A stretch of DNA of 64,000 nucleotides from Ridgeia piscesae (lineage: Eukaryota; Annelida; Polychaeta; Sabellida; Siboglinidae). The notes beneath the pieces were generated by a model. The model searched no databases. It saw nothing but the letters and a program-made list of their open reading frames with translations, and had not been told where the DNA came from. The DNA lies in assembly GCA_025642075.2 (NCBI GenBank), contig JAODUO010000551.1, positions 292,001 through 356,000 of the forward strand, in the 5' to 3' direction. Made by a program: the position numbers and the translations under genes. Positions 54,155 through 64,000 of the stretch are shown here, one piece after another; position 1 is the first letter of the stretch; the number at the start of each line of letters is the position of its first letter.

Positions 54155-57100
54155 GTAAGAATATGTTCGCTATTATTCGTTTTTCTCGTCACAGTAGCTT
54201 ACTGTAAATATGTAGGATGTGTTCGTTTGTGTACAATACGGGCCCACCTTCATTTTTACCATTGTTATAACTATATTTTGCCTAAATAATAGTGCATTTT
54301 ATACAGCCAGCCTACCTAAGCATTGGTAGGGCTAGGCTACAATGTAGTGTAATGTCAATGACGTCAATGTATGGCTACAATAGCGTACACTACACTGAAC
54401 CCGCCCCAGGTCTGGGTCCATTCCAACATTCGACATAGTTTCAAATAATTGTAAAGGTGCCCCATAGCATAAATATACTCATAAATATGGATATAAATAA
54501 TACAACTTTTCACCAAAAGAGAAGGAATTGTTTATGTAAATAAACTAATGTTTGATAAGATCAAAGAACACAATGTGTATTCAACTAACGAAATCGAAAA
54601 TCTCAGAAATACACAGATTAAAGATCAGAATTATGCAGAACATTTTAGGTCTGTTTTAAGAATACCAAAACGATGGTGAATGATTTAGTTTTTGATATGA
54701 ATTACCACTCACTGCATTTGTAACTGAGCGCTGGTGTTGCTCCCTGCAGGAAACAGCACGTCCTCCAACGGACAGGGCTCCACTGATTCCACCGATGGAT
54801 ATGCAGAGTGCAGCTGCAGTACCCAAAGGTGCTAAAACTTCCGACTATTACAAGACTTTCGACATTCCAGACCGATTTGATAATCCTGGTAAACAATGAA
54901 TTTTATATTGCCATGGCTCCCGAACTGCCAGCAGTAGCATATGAACCATCAGCAAGACTGCAAAACTCCTGTGTTCCGTCCGTTGTTGAATTACTATACA
55001 TTTTGGAAGAAATCATGTTTTTATCTTGAAGTATGTATTTGAGAAACAGTAGTCCTCATTTCTAAGTGCTGAACTGTTCAGCATAAATATTATGCAGTGG
55101 AGCGTAGCAGTTTTGCTGAGCCGTTCTTTGGTGCTGCTGGTTGATTGGCTGCCTTGTTAGACATTGTATGACAATATTTTCCTGTTGCCACTTGTAGGGA
55201 AATGTTTCATTCCTGGCAATCCTGTGTTCTCGTGTGCCCTCGACGTTGGCTCGGAGCAGACACACATGCCTATGCCTGACGGTTGGTATTGTTTTTAAGA
55301 TCAAAAAGATTTGTGCTGGCAAAAACACATCCCATCATTATATGTATAGACTCTAGGAACATCATCATTACACTTTGGGCAGCCATTATCATCTTGTTGA
55401 TTATTCTGCAATATATATCTCGCTAGTATTATATAACGTATATAATTTATCTTGGTAGAAATTGTTATTTTTGTTTGTGAAAATGTTCATAAGATTGGTG
55501 GAATAATTACATACACATGTTTTTCTTAATACACAGCTGTGTATTCACCCACTTTGAATATTTCAACAATTTAGACTAGTGGTCTTTTACATCTGATAAC
55601 CAGATAGTGATCAGACAGCTCATGAAAACCATGGACAGTGGTTGAAGTGTTGAATATGGGTGAATTTGAGGTGCTAATTATGAAAAAAAGTTTTCATTGT
55701 TTCTTTTGTTGTGAAGTATTAACATATTATTTGGACAATCAAGTTTTTCCGGAACTATGTGTTTGATCAAGTTCCCTGTTTGTTGCTTTGACATGTGTTT
55801 TCTATCAGGTTGATTATGAGTTAGATATACACTGTAAAATGAACACGTTTTGTCTAGCTATCAGTGACAACAACTGGATTTGAGATATGTATATAATATT
55901 ATTGGAGTGAATGACAAACAAACGAATAATTTCTGTGTCACATAAATGGAAACAACATTATCATAATTACAGAATCTATGTAATAATTACTGTTATCTAA
56001 ATTTAATTACTCACTGTTGCAATGATTATATTCATATCTTGACTACATCTCTATAAAGTAGTTATCTCTGTATAACACATATTTGAATTATAGTTACGAT
56101 ACCTCTACAATAATTAGAGACATTTACCTTTAACAATTATCAAATGTAGCTCTAAATACAGTATCTATTCATGAAAATTGACAATGAAGAAATTGGCAGT
56201 TACCTAATCAAGGCATATGCTACAAAGTAATAGTGATAATTGCAATAACAGTATTAAGTGACTTCCACAGCATTTTTGTATTGATTATAAATTTGCCTAA
56301 ATATGTTTATATTGTGCCATCTGATTGACTATACTGCACAGCAGTATTTGTTGTCCCCATAAACAAGGGCACCCCTTAAGAAGATTTATGTCAGAAGGAA
56401 ACATGTATGTACAGTAATCTATCCATTCATAAATTTGTACTTCCCATCACATTTTTCAAAATAGTTTTGTTATCTTTGTTGAGGCAATGTCATAGTTGGT
56501 TGAGACCAAGTTCAAACGTTGTTAGGAAACTAATGGTGCATTTTTCTGAGACTGCTGAATTATTTCTTTTAGGCCTGTTGTATGATGTGTTGTGTACTTG
56601 CATGCACACAAACATGCATGCACATACGCACGCACACACACACGAGTATATTGTTTCATGTGTCTTTCAACACACAACCTACTGTCTAGTCTGTGCTGAG
56701 AGAGTACCCCAGTGAATCTTTTTTCAGAATGGTTCCAAGGTTACTCCCAGAGGTCTGTACATCCGATGTATCGTACAACGAGCTCAGACTACGGAGCGAG
56801 GACACCAACAGTGCACACCATGCCCACCAAGTTCTACCCCATGACACAGGAATTCTCCGGGGTAAGTCACCAAGTGAATTGTTTGACCTTCAACTTGACC
56901 AGCCTCCTGATGGAATTCCACGATTTTCCACAACATGCCACAGGACCATTTCACTATGATTTTTATGAGCTCGTTCGTCGGAATTTGCTTTTTCTATTGA
57001 TTTCACTCCTTAAGTTGTATACTAAAAGCTTTTTACATTGACTGGTGTGTCACTAAGATAGCACCTGTCGCAAAAATAACCGAGTCATAAGCATCATTAT

Positions 57101-57251
57101 TTAAATTAAAGAATAAAAAGTGAAATGATATGTCATGACCTCCATCCTTATATATGCTTGTTGATTTTTGTAGCATCTTGGAAAGTGTGGCATGTATCGT
57201 AACCACTCCCTCAACTGTGAACTGGACAAGAGTATCGTGCCTGACCACTAG
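53966..57251 (+). CDS. PIERCE1: PIERCE1-like ciliary microtubule inner protein, complete four-exon gene
   Basis: The gene has four coding exons: 53966-54154, 54750-54888, 56728-56861 and 57174-57251 (TAG stop), 179 codons in all. Every intron starts GT and ends AG, and the phases (0, 1, 0) join without a frame break. Residues 1-63 are an acidic, low-complexity N-terminus. The family core starts near residue 94 (SDYYKTFDIPDRFDNP) and continues with WFQGY at 111-115, the block MYRTTSSDYGARTPTVHTMP and the C-terminal block LGKCGMYRNHSLNCELDKS. From recall, these blocks match vertebrate PIERCE1 (C9orf116), a microtubule inner protein of ciliary and flagellar doublets that reaches through the tubule wall toward the outer-arm dynein docking site. 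Human PIERCE1 is about 136 residues, so this protein has a longer N-terminus. PIERCE2 is the alternative, but the WFxGY and LGKxGMxRN blocks fit PIERCE1 better. The promoter carries an X-box-like RFX site, and a poly(A) signal lies at 57771. The exon structure is read directly; the function is inferred from the family. Confidence 0.9.
54750..54888 (+). CDS. PIERCE1: PIERCE1-like exon 2 (residues 64-109 plus one base)
   Basis: The acceptor is a pyrimidine-rich TGCTCCCTGCAG. The exon carries a Pro-rich linker and then the first family motif, YYKTFDIPDRFDNP. The donor is GTAAAC, leaving phase 1; the split codon becomes Glu with exon 3. Confidence 0.9.
56728..56861 (+). CDS. PIERCE1: PIERCE1-like exon 3 (residues 110-154)
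   Basis: The acceptor is TTTTTTCAG. The exon encodes the most conserved part of the family, from WFQGY through MYRTTSSDYGARTPTVH and MPTKFYP. The donor is GTAAGT, phase 0. Confidence 0.93.
57174..57251 (+). CDS. PIERCE1: PIERCE1-like exon 4 (residues 155-179 and stop)
   Basis: The acceptor is GATTTTTGTAG. The exon encodes the C-terminal motif LGKCGMYRNHSLNCELDKS and ends in TAG. Vertebrate PIERCE1 continues for some tens of residues past this motif, so the invertebrate protein is shorter at this end. Confidence 0.9.
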   Translation, partial: HLGKCGMYRNHSLNCELDKSIVPDH

Positions 57252-57770
57252 TGATATTTACCTATTGACTTCAGTATCGCACATAGCATGGAGAAGTGAG
57301 CAGCTTTAGCAGTTGCCACAGGTCATTGTATCAACCATAATTACGAATTTGGGGAAGACACATGGTGTCGGAGATGGCTTGTATATGTTGAATTAAAATT
57401 CACTGTTTTGTGTTTTCATACCACCCCAACATTTTTATGTTACATTTCATCGGTTTGACAGAATAATATGAAAGCCAGTGGCAAAGGTATAATGATTTTA
57501 GTATTCCTTTCCAGCAAGTCAGTTTTATGTTACTGGATATAATGCTATGCTCTGCTAGTGCATGTGTTTTGCATAATACAATGTTACTAAAATATTTAGT
57601 TGTACTCTTCTCACAATTCTACACTGCAGTTACATGCAACAGTTGTTATTTTCTGTTAAGATGGTGAACGATTATTTCATGTTAATAATAATTTGACGAT
57701 GATGTTTAACGTCTTAGGAAAGGCACTACCGTTGCGGTAGTGGTATGTATGTGTGAAATTGGGCGATGGT

Positions 57771-57776
57771 AATAAA
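57771..57776 (+). terminator. Poly(A) signal AATAAA for the PIERCE1-like gene
   Basis: This AATAAA lies 520 bases after the stop codon and is followed by GT-rich sequence. It is the best poly(A) signal I noticed in the 3' region. The cleavage position is inferred, not seen. Confidence 0.5.
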
Positions 57777-60700
57777 ATGAATTTCTGTTGCATCCTAGTG
57801 CTGTGCTGTATTTTCATTGACAATGTGATCGTATCGTGGCGCCACTGGCAATGCGATCTCGCCGTGGAAGCTTAGCCTAGATTACCGCGATTCCGCAATG
57901 TGGCGCCACTGTTTGCTTTGGAACATTGCATTTCTCACCATAATTGTTTATCATTACGAAACATAATATTAGACGTTAGAATTTAAAAAAAGTGATTTCG
58001 CTGACATTCACTTAGCTATTGTTGTCGTACAAAATAAGTAGACCCTACTCCATTCAATCTGTCCCGCGTGCAACACTCGCCCGAACACCTTACGTTATGT
58101 GTCTATCATAACATTAACACAACTTCGGCAATATATCCCACTTAATAACAGCGCCACGTATTTGGCATCCATTTTGGATGGCTTGACGAAACCTCACTGT
58201 CAGGCACTCGCAGCAATTAAAACTTTCTTCCTCCGTTTTTTCAATTTTCTCTCATATTGGCTATGCGAAAAAGTCGCATGATTTCAATACTTTCCGTGTG
58301 TGTGTGTGCGTGCGTGCGTGTGTGTGTGTTTGCGTGCGTGCGTGTGTGTGTGCGATTATTGTTTTGTATATGCCTCTCACCTCGGTAATTTTTCTTGCCT
58401 TGTGATTTCTTTCTGCAACTCTCGTAAATAAAACAAGACTACTTAGACAAGAACGTCAATTAATACGTAAACATCAACGTTGCGTTTTTCAAAATGCACC
58501 GTAATATTTTGATATATGTGTTTACACAGGAACATTGCCAAAAAGTACAACAACATTAATGGTGTTATAACTGGATTTATTTTGACAGTGGTCACAAACG
58601 CTACTAGTCTTTCATAGCGTTTTTACGTACAATGACAATAGTGATTATAGTATAATGATATAAGAAATGTCTACACGCAAGAGTAACGTTCTATCTAAAA
58701 TTCTGTACACATTGTCAACGTTGCCACCGAGTGTAGTTCAATTGCCTAATTCTATACTACGATACATTTCTGTACGTATACGTATGTATACGACGTAGCA
58801 AAGTGAATACAAATTTCTTTGAGGACTGGCCAACGGAGCAGACCGATCATGTCAATATATTTTATTCCTGAAAGCCAAACATAAGTTAGTTTCTTATTAA
58901 CATTCTTTTAGGACGTATATATGCTAACGTTACGGACAAACCTCATAGTGTTGCAACAGACAGTAAATACGAAATATCGCCAATTTTATGTAAAAAGAAC
59001 GAGACCATGGTTCCATACTTTTTCTAGAAGCCCATCTACACAGCGAACTCGTAGTGTGAACAACATGCTTTGAATGCGGTTTGGTAACTGTTAAACAAAT
59101 TATACAAATCGCGTGAGGATCTGCTTAATCGCTATTTGCATCTTATTCCATACAATAAATGCATGTTATCAGACACAGATGAAACTACGTTTGTATTCCA
59201 TGCGACACTGCCAACAAATTAGTTTAGGTATTCTGAAAAATAGAAACAGTTCTGAAATGAAAAATATAATAAATCATGCGATGCTGTAAATTCTTGCTCA
59301 GAAATTAATCAGTGACAGTGACAACTGAAACACATTGAGGTCGCCACCTAATCACTACGGGCGTAAAGTTGTCTTGATCGCTTACTCAATGTGTCTGTCA
59401 CCAAAGCATTGTCATCACATAATCGTACTGTTAAACTTATGACCGCAGCATCTTGTGAATGTCATGTATTGTTACGGTCAAGGTGAACACTAGCGGTTTG
59501 GCACGTGGTCAGTATGATAATGTAAAAAAGAAGAAGAATTATATACACAATGCTGAGTAAATGTGCCCATTTTATATGCTAGCAAAACACGATATAAAAA
59601 AGCAAAAACTAAACCATTCAGCGATCAACGTTGATATGTCGGTGATTGAATAATAATTATTATTCCCAGCCAGACTTTCTACGCAGTCGAACTGAACTGA
59701 ATTCATTTTAACGAAGCGTCTACCGGAAATAATTAAACCAACCAGAGAATGCGCCGACAAAACAGCAGTAAGTTTCTCGGAAAGTCCTACTTTCTGTTGT
59801 TACCTACAAATATGTAATAGCGATTATAATGATTAATTAACTATGCGGTTAACTTAAATAAACTACCACTAGACTGGTTCCGAAGGTCGGGTGTAGGAAC
59901 GCTAGTATAAGGGTATGTCGGTTTTACACAGTACGCCGAAAGAGCAGTCTCTACGACAACCCCTAGCGAGTACCGTCTACACTAACGACTTTCTGTCTGT
60001 GCACGTGACCGACTGGTCGAATAACTGGAAGTCGATTTGAGCACCACTCTCAGAAATACCTCGTATCCCCGTGAGTGATAATACAAAATAACAACTAGAA
60101 GCGTAATAACGTGTTTCTATTTTCGTGCGTTGTTTATATTATATACACATCGGTCAAACCGTCGTTCCCATTATGACGTCATTGCCGCTGCTTCCCTTGA
60201 TTAGCATTCAAGTGGGTTCATAGAGAAATGGATAGATAAATTGTGTTGTCACGCATCCGTTTTTTGTTTGTTCAGTGCTACATAAATCTGAAATACTGTT
60301 CGAAACGTTTGACGATACATGTTGTGCTGTATTATTTATCTATATTGGTGTTTTGGCTGGATAAGGCTTGAAACCGTATTATGAAGATTGTGTAGTGCAC
60401 TGGCAGGGTATCGTATATTTCTGTCTACTAATAATTTACAATACCAACTTCGAAAAAAATGTGTATGTGTAAATTTACGCAAATAATATTTACGGTCATG
60501 TCTGTGACGTGACATGTTTCTATTGTACAAATGCGTCACTTCACGACCTTCACCCGTTCACCGGAAGTGACTTTCTAACGACTGTATAAATCAGCTGCTG
60601 TGTACAAGAAGCGGACTAACATATCCCACATTGTACACCCATTTAAGCCATTCTTGGCCAAACTATAATGCTGTCGATCTGCGGTACACTTTACAGAGGT

Positions 60701-60962
60701 ACGATCTCCTGTCGTCTGTGTCGTTTGATTGGTTCGTCGATGTCCGGCCGGAAGAGCAACTTGCAACGCTGCAATGCAAAAGAGATCGTCTTTTAATTAC
60801 TGTGTTCGGTCTTGGACGCGTCTAGATCGCTTTTGTTAGTACACTATTAGGTTAGTAATTATATATGACATATGTTTGATTTACCTCGAATCAAAATTAC
60901 ACCCTTTCCAAGAGTGTGTTGCCACGTACACAGGCGTGCGCGTGCGCGTTTGTTGTTGCTTG

Positions 60963-60966
<4 letters not shown>
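57777..60966. other. Interval between two convergent genes
   Basis: It should hold the 3' end of the SLC6 gene on the minus strand, but I could not identify its last coding exon. Near 57840 and 57900 the 11-bp word GTGGCGCCACT occurs twice. The (GT)n array at 58.3 kb is listed. 60545-60800 is GC-richer, with an ETS-type CCGGAAGTGAC at 60560. Confidence 0.4.
58293..58353 (+). repeat. (GT)n/(GTGC)n microsatellite
   Basis: Short GT array with GTGC units in the interval between the two convergent genes. Confidence 0.92.
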
Positions 60967-61216
<250 letters not shown>

Positions 61217-61328
61217 AGTTGTACTTGTGGCGCGTGTCTATGGGTGCGTGCCTGTCTGCGTGGAAGTGCGTGCTTGCGTGTTTGGTAACGTGACAATCGC
61301 ACAATTCAGTCTCAATGCTCGTACGTAC

Positions 61329-61496
61329 TTCCCGGAAGGTGCCTGGTGTGACGATGAACAGGTAGATGGCATAACCGGGCATGACGAGAATCGACGAGAG
61401 TGCCATGAACCAACCAATCAGCTCGCCCCACCACGGATACTCGTAGTCCATGTACGTGATCCGTTTGTACTTCACTATGCTAAATATAAACACACC
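61329..61496 (-). CDS. SLC6A1-like: SLC6 GAT-like exon: end of TM11, TM12
   Basis: This exon has 56 codons: [13 protein letters not shown], an acidic and aromatic loop [12 protein letters not shown]12 and IVTPGTFRE. The acceptor is GTTTTTGTTTCAG and the donor GTACGT. If the donor were skipped, the frame would stay open through the trinucleotide repeats at 60,967-61,216 and encode poly-His, which is why I place the exon end at the donor. Confidence 0.9.
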
Positions 61497-63309
61497 CTGA
61501 AACAAAAACACATGACTGTTTTAACCTTGTCTAAAACTGTTGAACGTCGACTTTGGGTATCATACCCATTCAGTGGCACAGTTAAATGTAGGTTTTGTCA
61601 TCTAAAACTACGCTTATTGTAAGCTAGACCACCGTGACATATCCATAATAGTCTGCGTGAAAAATGCCGCCTACGTCATTTAAGTCTTCGTATCACGTGA
61701 TAAGCAAGTGATCATTCATTGTTATTTGTCAGCATAATGTGTGTAAAACATATTTTTGTCATTGAAAAAGTTGAAGCGTTTAGTCAGTTACACTTCAACA
61801 ATAATGTCAAGTGCAGCCAGAAGGGTCTACATATAGACACAAATCCTATAGTGAAAAAAATATTTCTGTCCTCGTTTATTAAAAATACCTAAGCATATTT
61901 CGTACTTTGTTGTTTGTTGGTTGATGTGTTCCGTGCATCAACAAAACTAATTTAGGGTTAATCAAAATAGCAAATACTGCGACCATACAGTGCGATTCAA
62001 AGTGCAACAACCTAAGGTGCATGGCCAAGAAACGTAGACTAACTTCGTTGCTAAGGAATAAAACATGCACATTTTGCGTGCGCGCTATTTTAACATTATA
62101 TTCGGAGCGTCATTTTGATGGCGTAGAGTTGCAACAAATAACGCAATATTTTGATCATAAAGCCCGCACTTGTTGAACCAAGAAATTTGTGGTTTCCTTG
62201 GCAATAAGCATGTTCTCAACAAATGTGTACCTCAACCGCCGACCTAGTTTATTTCAGTGACTCAAGAAATTGTTTATGATTTTCAGTGTATGATTACTGA
62301 TGAAAGCTGGAAAGCTCAGCTATAATGCAGACGGAATATCACATGATGTCATAGATGACACACTTACTATACAGATTACGGGCGTGAATATAGTCCAGCA
62401 GAGTTTCCACCAAATGCACGGGTAGTATCCAATCATGTCCTTCAGATCGTCGTAGAAGCGATTCACACCTGGCAAGAACAACCACGTGAGAAAACATGTG
62501 CAGGCTTAAAGGTAAATAGTCATAGGCGTCAGAATGCGGTGAACAGTTGGGGAGCCGCGAGTCACTAGAAGTCTAGAACCTCCAACTGTATCCCGCTAAG
62601 ATTCGTGAAACAGTCGACTGCAGCCACGTTTCTCAGCCCGGGTAATGTCAGAATGTAAATGTCATGAAAATGTGACACCAGTATGTCGTAACGCGACACC
62701 GTGGAATTAAGGGGCATACTTTCAAGAACCTTTGCATCTCTGATCCGCGTCTTAATCCCGGTTAAACAAGAAAGACGTGACGGAAAGCAGTTTTGCCATT
62801 CTTGTTTAGCCAGATGAACGAGTAAAACTAAGAAACATGCCATGGGTGTGACTCTGTACGGTTACACTTACCATAGCACCACGACACGGCGATGCATTCG
62901 AAGAATATCAGGAAGAGCAGACACATGCCACTCGCAGAGTATGTGTCGAAGATTTGGAAGACGTACATTCCACCCTGAAGACAACGATACAGAAACAATG
63001 TATTTTGTTGTCGTCTCCGTCCTGGTGTGATCTTAAGCTTTTCCAGAGGGGTCAAGGTAATAAATGAAGACTATAGAGATTAGCGCGATGAAGGAGAACA
63101 CGATAACTGAATTATTGCAACGCATGTGATACCAGGAATTAATGATGATCGAAGGTCTCATTGAAAGGTAGCTGTGGAAAAATCTACTCACACATGTGAT
63201 AGTTGACTCAATAATAAAGAAAACTTATCTATAAAATAGTTGACAGACCAGTTGAATTACAACTTACATACCTCTGTAACATTCGACAGACAAATGAAAC
63301 AATGTACTC

Positions 63310-63348
<39 letters not shown>

Positions 63349-63350
63349 TG

Positions 63351-63382
<32 letters not shown>

Positions 63383-63781
63383 TATTGCGGCGTGTGTGTG
63401 TGAGTGTGTGTATGTGTGTGTGGGATGTGTGTATGCGTGTGTGCGTGTGTGTGCGTGTGTATGTTGTGTGTGTTTGATTTGACAGACCAATGAAATAACA
63501 ATTAATTCACCTCTGTGATACCTGACAGATACCTGACAGACCAATTAAATAACAACTTACACACACCTCTGTACTGTTTGAAAAAAAAATGTAACAACAT
63601 ATTCCCATATGTAATAATCGACAGACGAAGGAGGACACAACTTAATCACCTCTGTGATAGTCGACAGACCAATGAGGTAGGAGATGATGCAGACGACGAG
63701 GATGAAGAGTTCCTTCCTCTTCCTCAACTGTCGCGGCCACTCGTCAACACACGCAGTGATGAAGCCTTCCATCGTGCAGAA
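61329..63781 (-). CDS. SLC6A1-like: SLC6 neurotransmitter transporter, GABA transporter (GAT-1)-like, partial: four exons, end of TM8 to TM12
   Basis: Read on the minus strand, the exons are 63781-63650, 62974-62872, 62468-62368 and 61496-61329. They have AG acceptors, GT donors and matching phases (0, 1, 0), and together encode 168 residues. These residues run from the end of TM8 ([16 protein letters not shown]), through TM9 ([20 protein letters not shown]), TM10 ([20 protein letters not shown]), VNRFYDD, TM11 ([16 protein letters not shown]) and TM12 ([20 protein letters not shown]), to IVTPGTFRE. From recall, this is close to vertebrate SLC6A1 (GAT-1), a plasma-membrane carrier that takes up GABA with Na+ and Cl-. 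The TM1, TM3 and TM6 substrate and ion sites lie in exons beyond the window end, so substrate specificity cannot be checked. The C-terminal exon after GTFRE was not located. The gene is convergent with the PIERCE1-like gene, and its introns are rich in microsatellites. Confidence 0.92.
62368..62468 (-). CDS. SLC6A1-like: SLC6 GAT-like exon: loop and TM11
   Basis: This exon encodes [20 protein letters not shown] and the membrane segment [13 protein letters not shown]. The acceptor is TTCTTGCCAG and the donor is GTAAGT, ending in phase 0. Confidence 0.93.
62872..62974 (-). CDS. SLC6A1-like: SLC6 GAT-like exon: TM10
   Basis: This exon encodes [16 protein letters not shown] followed by the hydrophobic [17 protein letters not shown]. 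The acceptor is TTGTCTTCAG and the donor is GTAAGT. It leaves one base that completes a Gly codon with the next exon. Confidence 0.93.
63236..63690 (-). repeat. Decayed tandem copies of the SLC6 exon 3' end and splice donor
   Basis: On the minus strand the exon ends in ATTGGTCTGTCGACTATCAC then AGAG|GTGATTAAG. Related units of about 43 bp recur downstream in the intron, near 63606-63640, 63534-63580, 63479-63525 and 63236-63303, each with GTCTGTC and most with ACAGAGGT plus a GTAAGTTG- or AATTG-like follow-on. The one near 63290 reads ATGTTACAGAG|GTATGT. A GT microsatellite separates the last copy from the rest. Confidence 0.75.
63311..63474 (+). repeat. (GT)n/(GTGC)n microsatellite inside the SLC6 intron
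   Basis: The array sits between two of the decayed exon-end copies of the SLC6 intron and splits that tandem array. Confidence 0.95.
63650..63781 (-). CDS. SLC6A1-like: SLC6 GAT-like exon: end of TM8, loop, TM9
   Basis: This exon encodes 44 codons, phase 0 at both ends. The acceptor is AATGTTGTTCAG and the donor is GTGATT, a poor match to consensus. It runs from [10 protein letters not shown] to [10 protein letters not shown]. Its last 40 or so bases, donor included, are repeated several times in the following intron. Confidence 0.92.
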
Positions 63782-63863
63782 CTGAACAACATTGAGCCAA
63801 CCGTCTAAGCAACACCAGCGAGAGAGACAGACAGCGGTTGCTATACACAAAAGACAGTACATC

Positions 63864-63940
63864 GAATGAACTTCGCGCACGTACGAACGAACGAACGAAC
63901 GAACGAACGAACGAACGAACGAATGAACTTCGCACGTACT
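63864..63940 (+). repeat. (GAAC)n array between two copies of a 19-21 bp direct repeat
   Basis: GAATGAACTTCGC(GC)ACGTAC occurs at 63864-63884 and again at 63921-63939, with about nine GAAC units between. Confidence 0.9.
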
Positions 63941-64000
63941 ACTAGAGCAAACATCGCTGCATTACTGCAAGCACTGCTGCACACATTTAAGACTGGCGTC

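Overview
This is eukaryotic, animal DNA: AT-rich, gene-poor, full of long microsatellites, minisatellites and decayed transposons, with small exons split by GT-AG introns. The gene content (a ciliary microtubule inner protein and a GABA-type SLC6 transporter), the dispersed repeats, and the compact blocks rich in TAAT and X-box motifs suggest a marine invertebrate. I favour a spiralian (mollusc, annelid or brachiopod), but that is an inference.

Layout. Positions 1-53,250 hold no protein-coding host gene that I can support. This desert contains: microsatellites ((GT)n at 434-829 and 14,103-14,226, several (AT)n runs, pentanucleotide arrays at 43,902 and 48,567); three minisatellites (about 31 bp at 21.5-23.5 kb, 18 bp at 28.1-28.7 kb, 45 bp at 30.2-30.8 kb); a frameshifted 3' end of a LINE at 24.4-24.7 kb; old dispersed-repeat copies; and several compact blocks that look like conserved regulatory DNA. 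At least seven X-box (RFX-type) palindromes and three CTCF-like sites lie in this part.

At 33,423-37,218 sits a very young LTR retrotransposon on the minus strand. It has 558-bp LTRs that look identical, a 4-bp target duplication (GATG), a gag ORF and a protease region in the same frame separated by one TGA. It lacks reverse transcriptase, RNase H and integrase. In their place are an inverted third LTR copy and a 234-bp LTR of a sister family, which together make a hairpin with 552-bp arms.

At 53,966-57,251 (+) is a complete four-exon gene for a PIERCE1-like protein of ciliary doublet microtubules. Just upstream are an ETS-type site, two CTCF-like sites and an X-box-like site, which fits a cilium gene under RFX control. 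Convergent to it, at 61,329-63,781 (-), are four exons of an SLC6 neurotransmitter transporter closest to the GABA transporter GAT-1, covering the end of TM8 through TM12. Its 5' part lies beyond the window and its C-terminal exon was not found. The intron after its first visible exon carries several decayed tandem copies of that exon's end together with the splice donor.

The two host genes are neighbours with no evident joint function. The most unusual structures are the rearranged retroelement with its inverted LTR, the duplicated exon end and donor in the SLC6 gene, and the excess of X-box palindromes in the desert.
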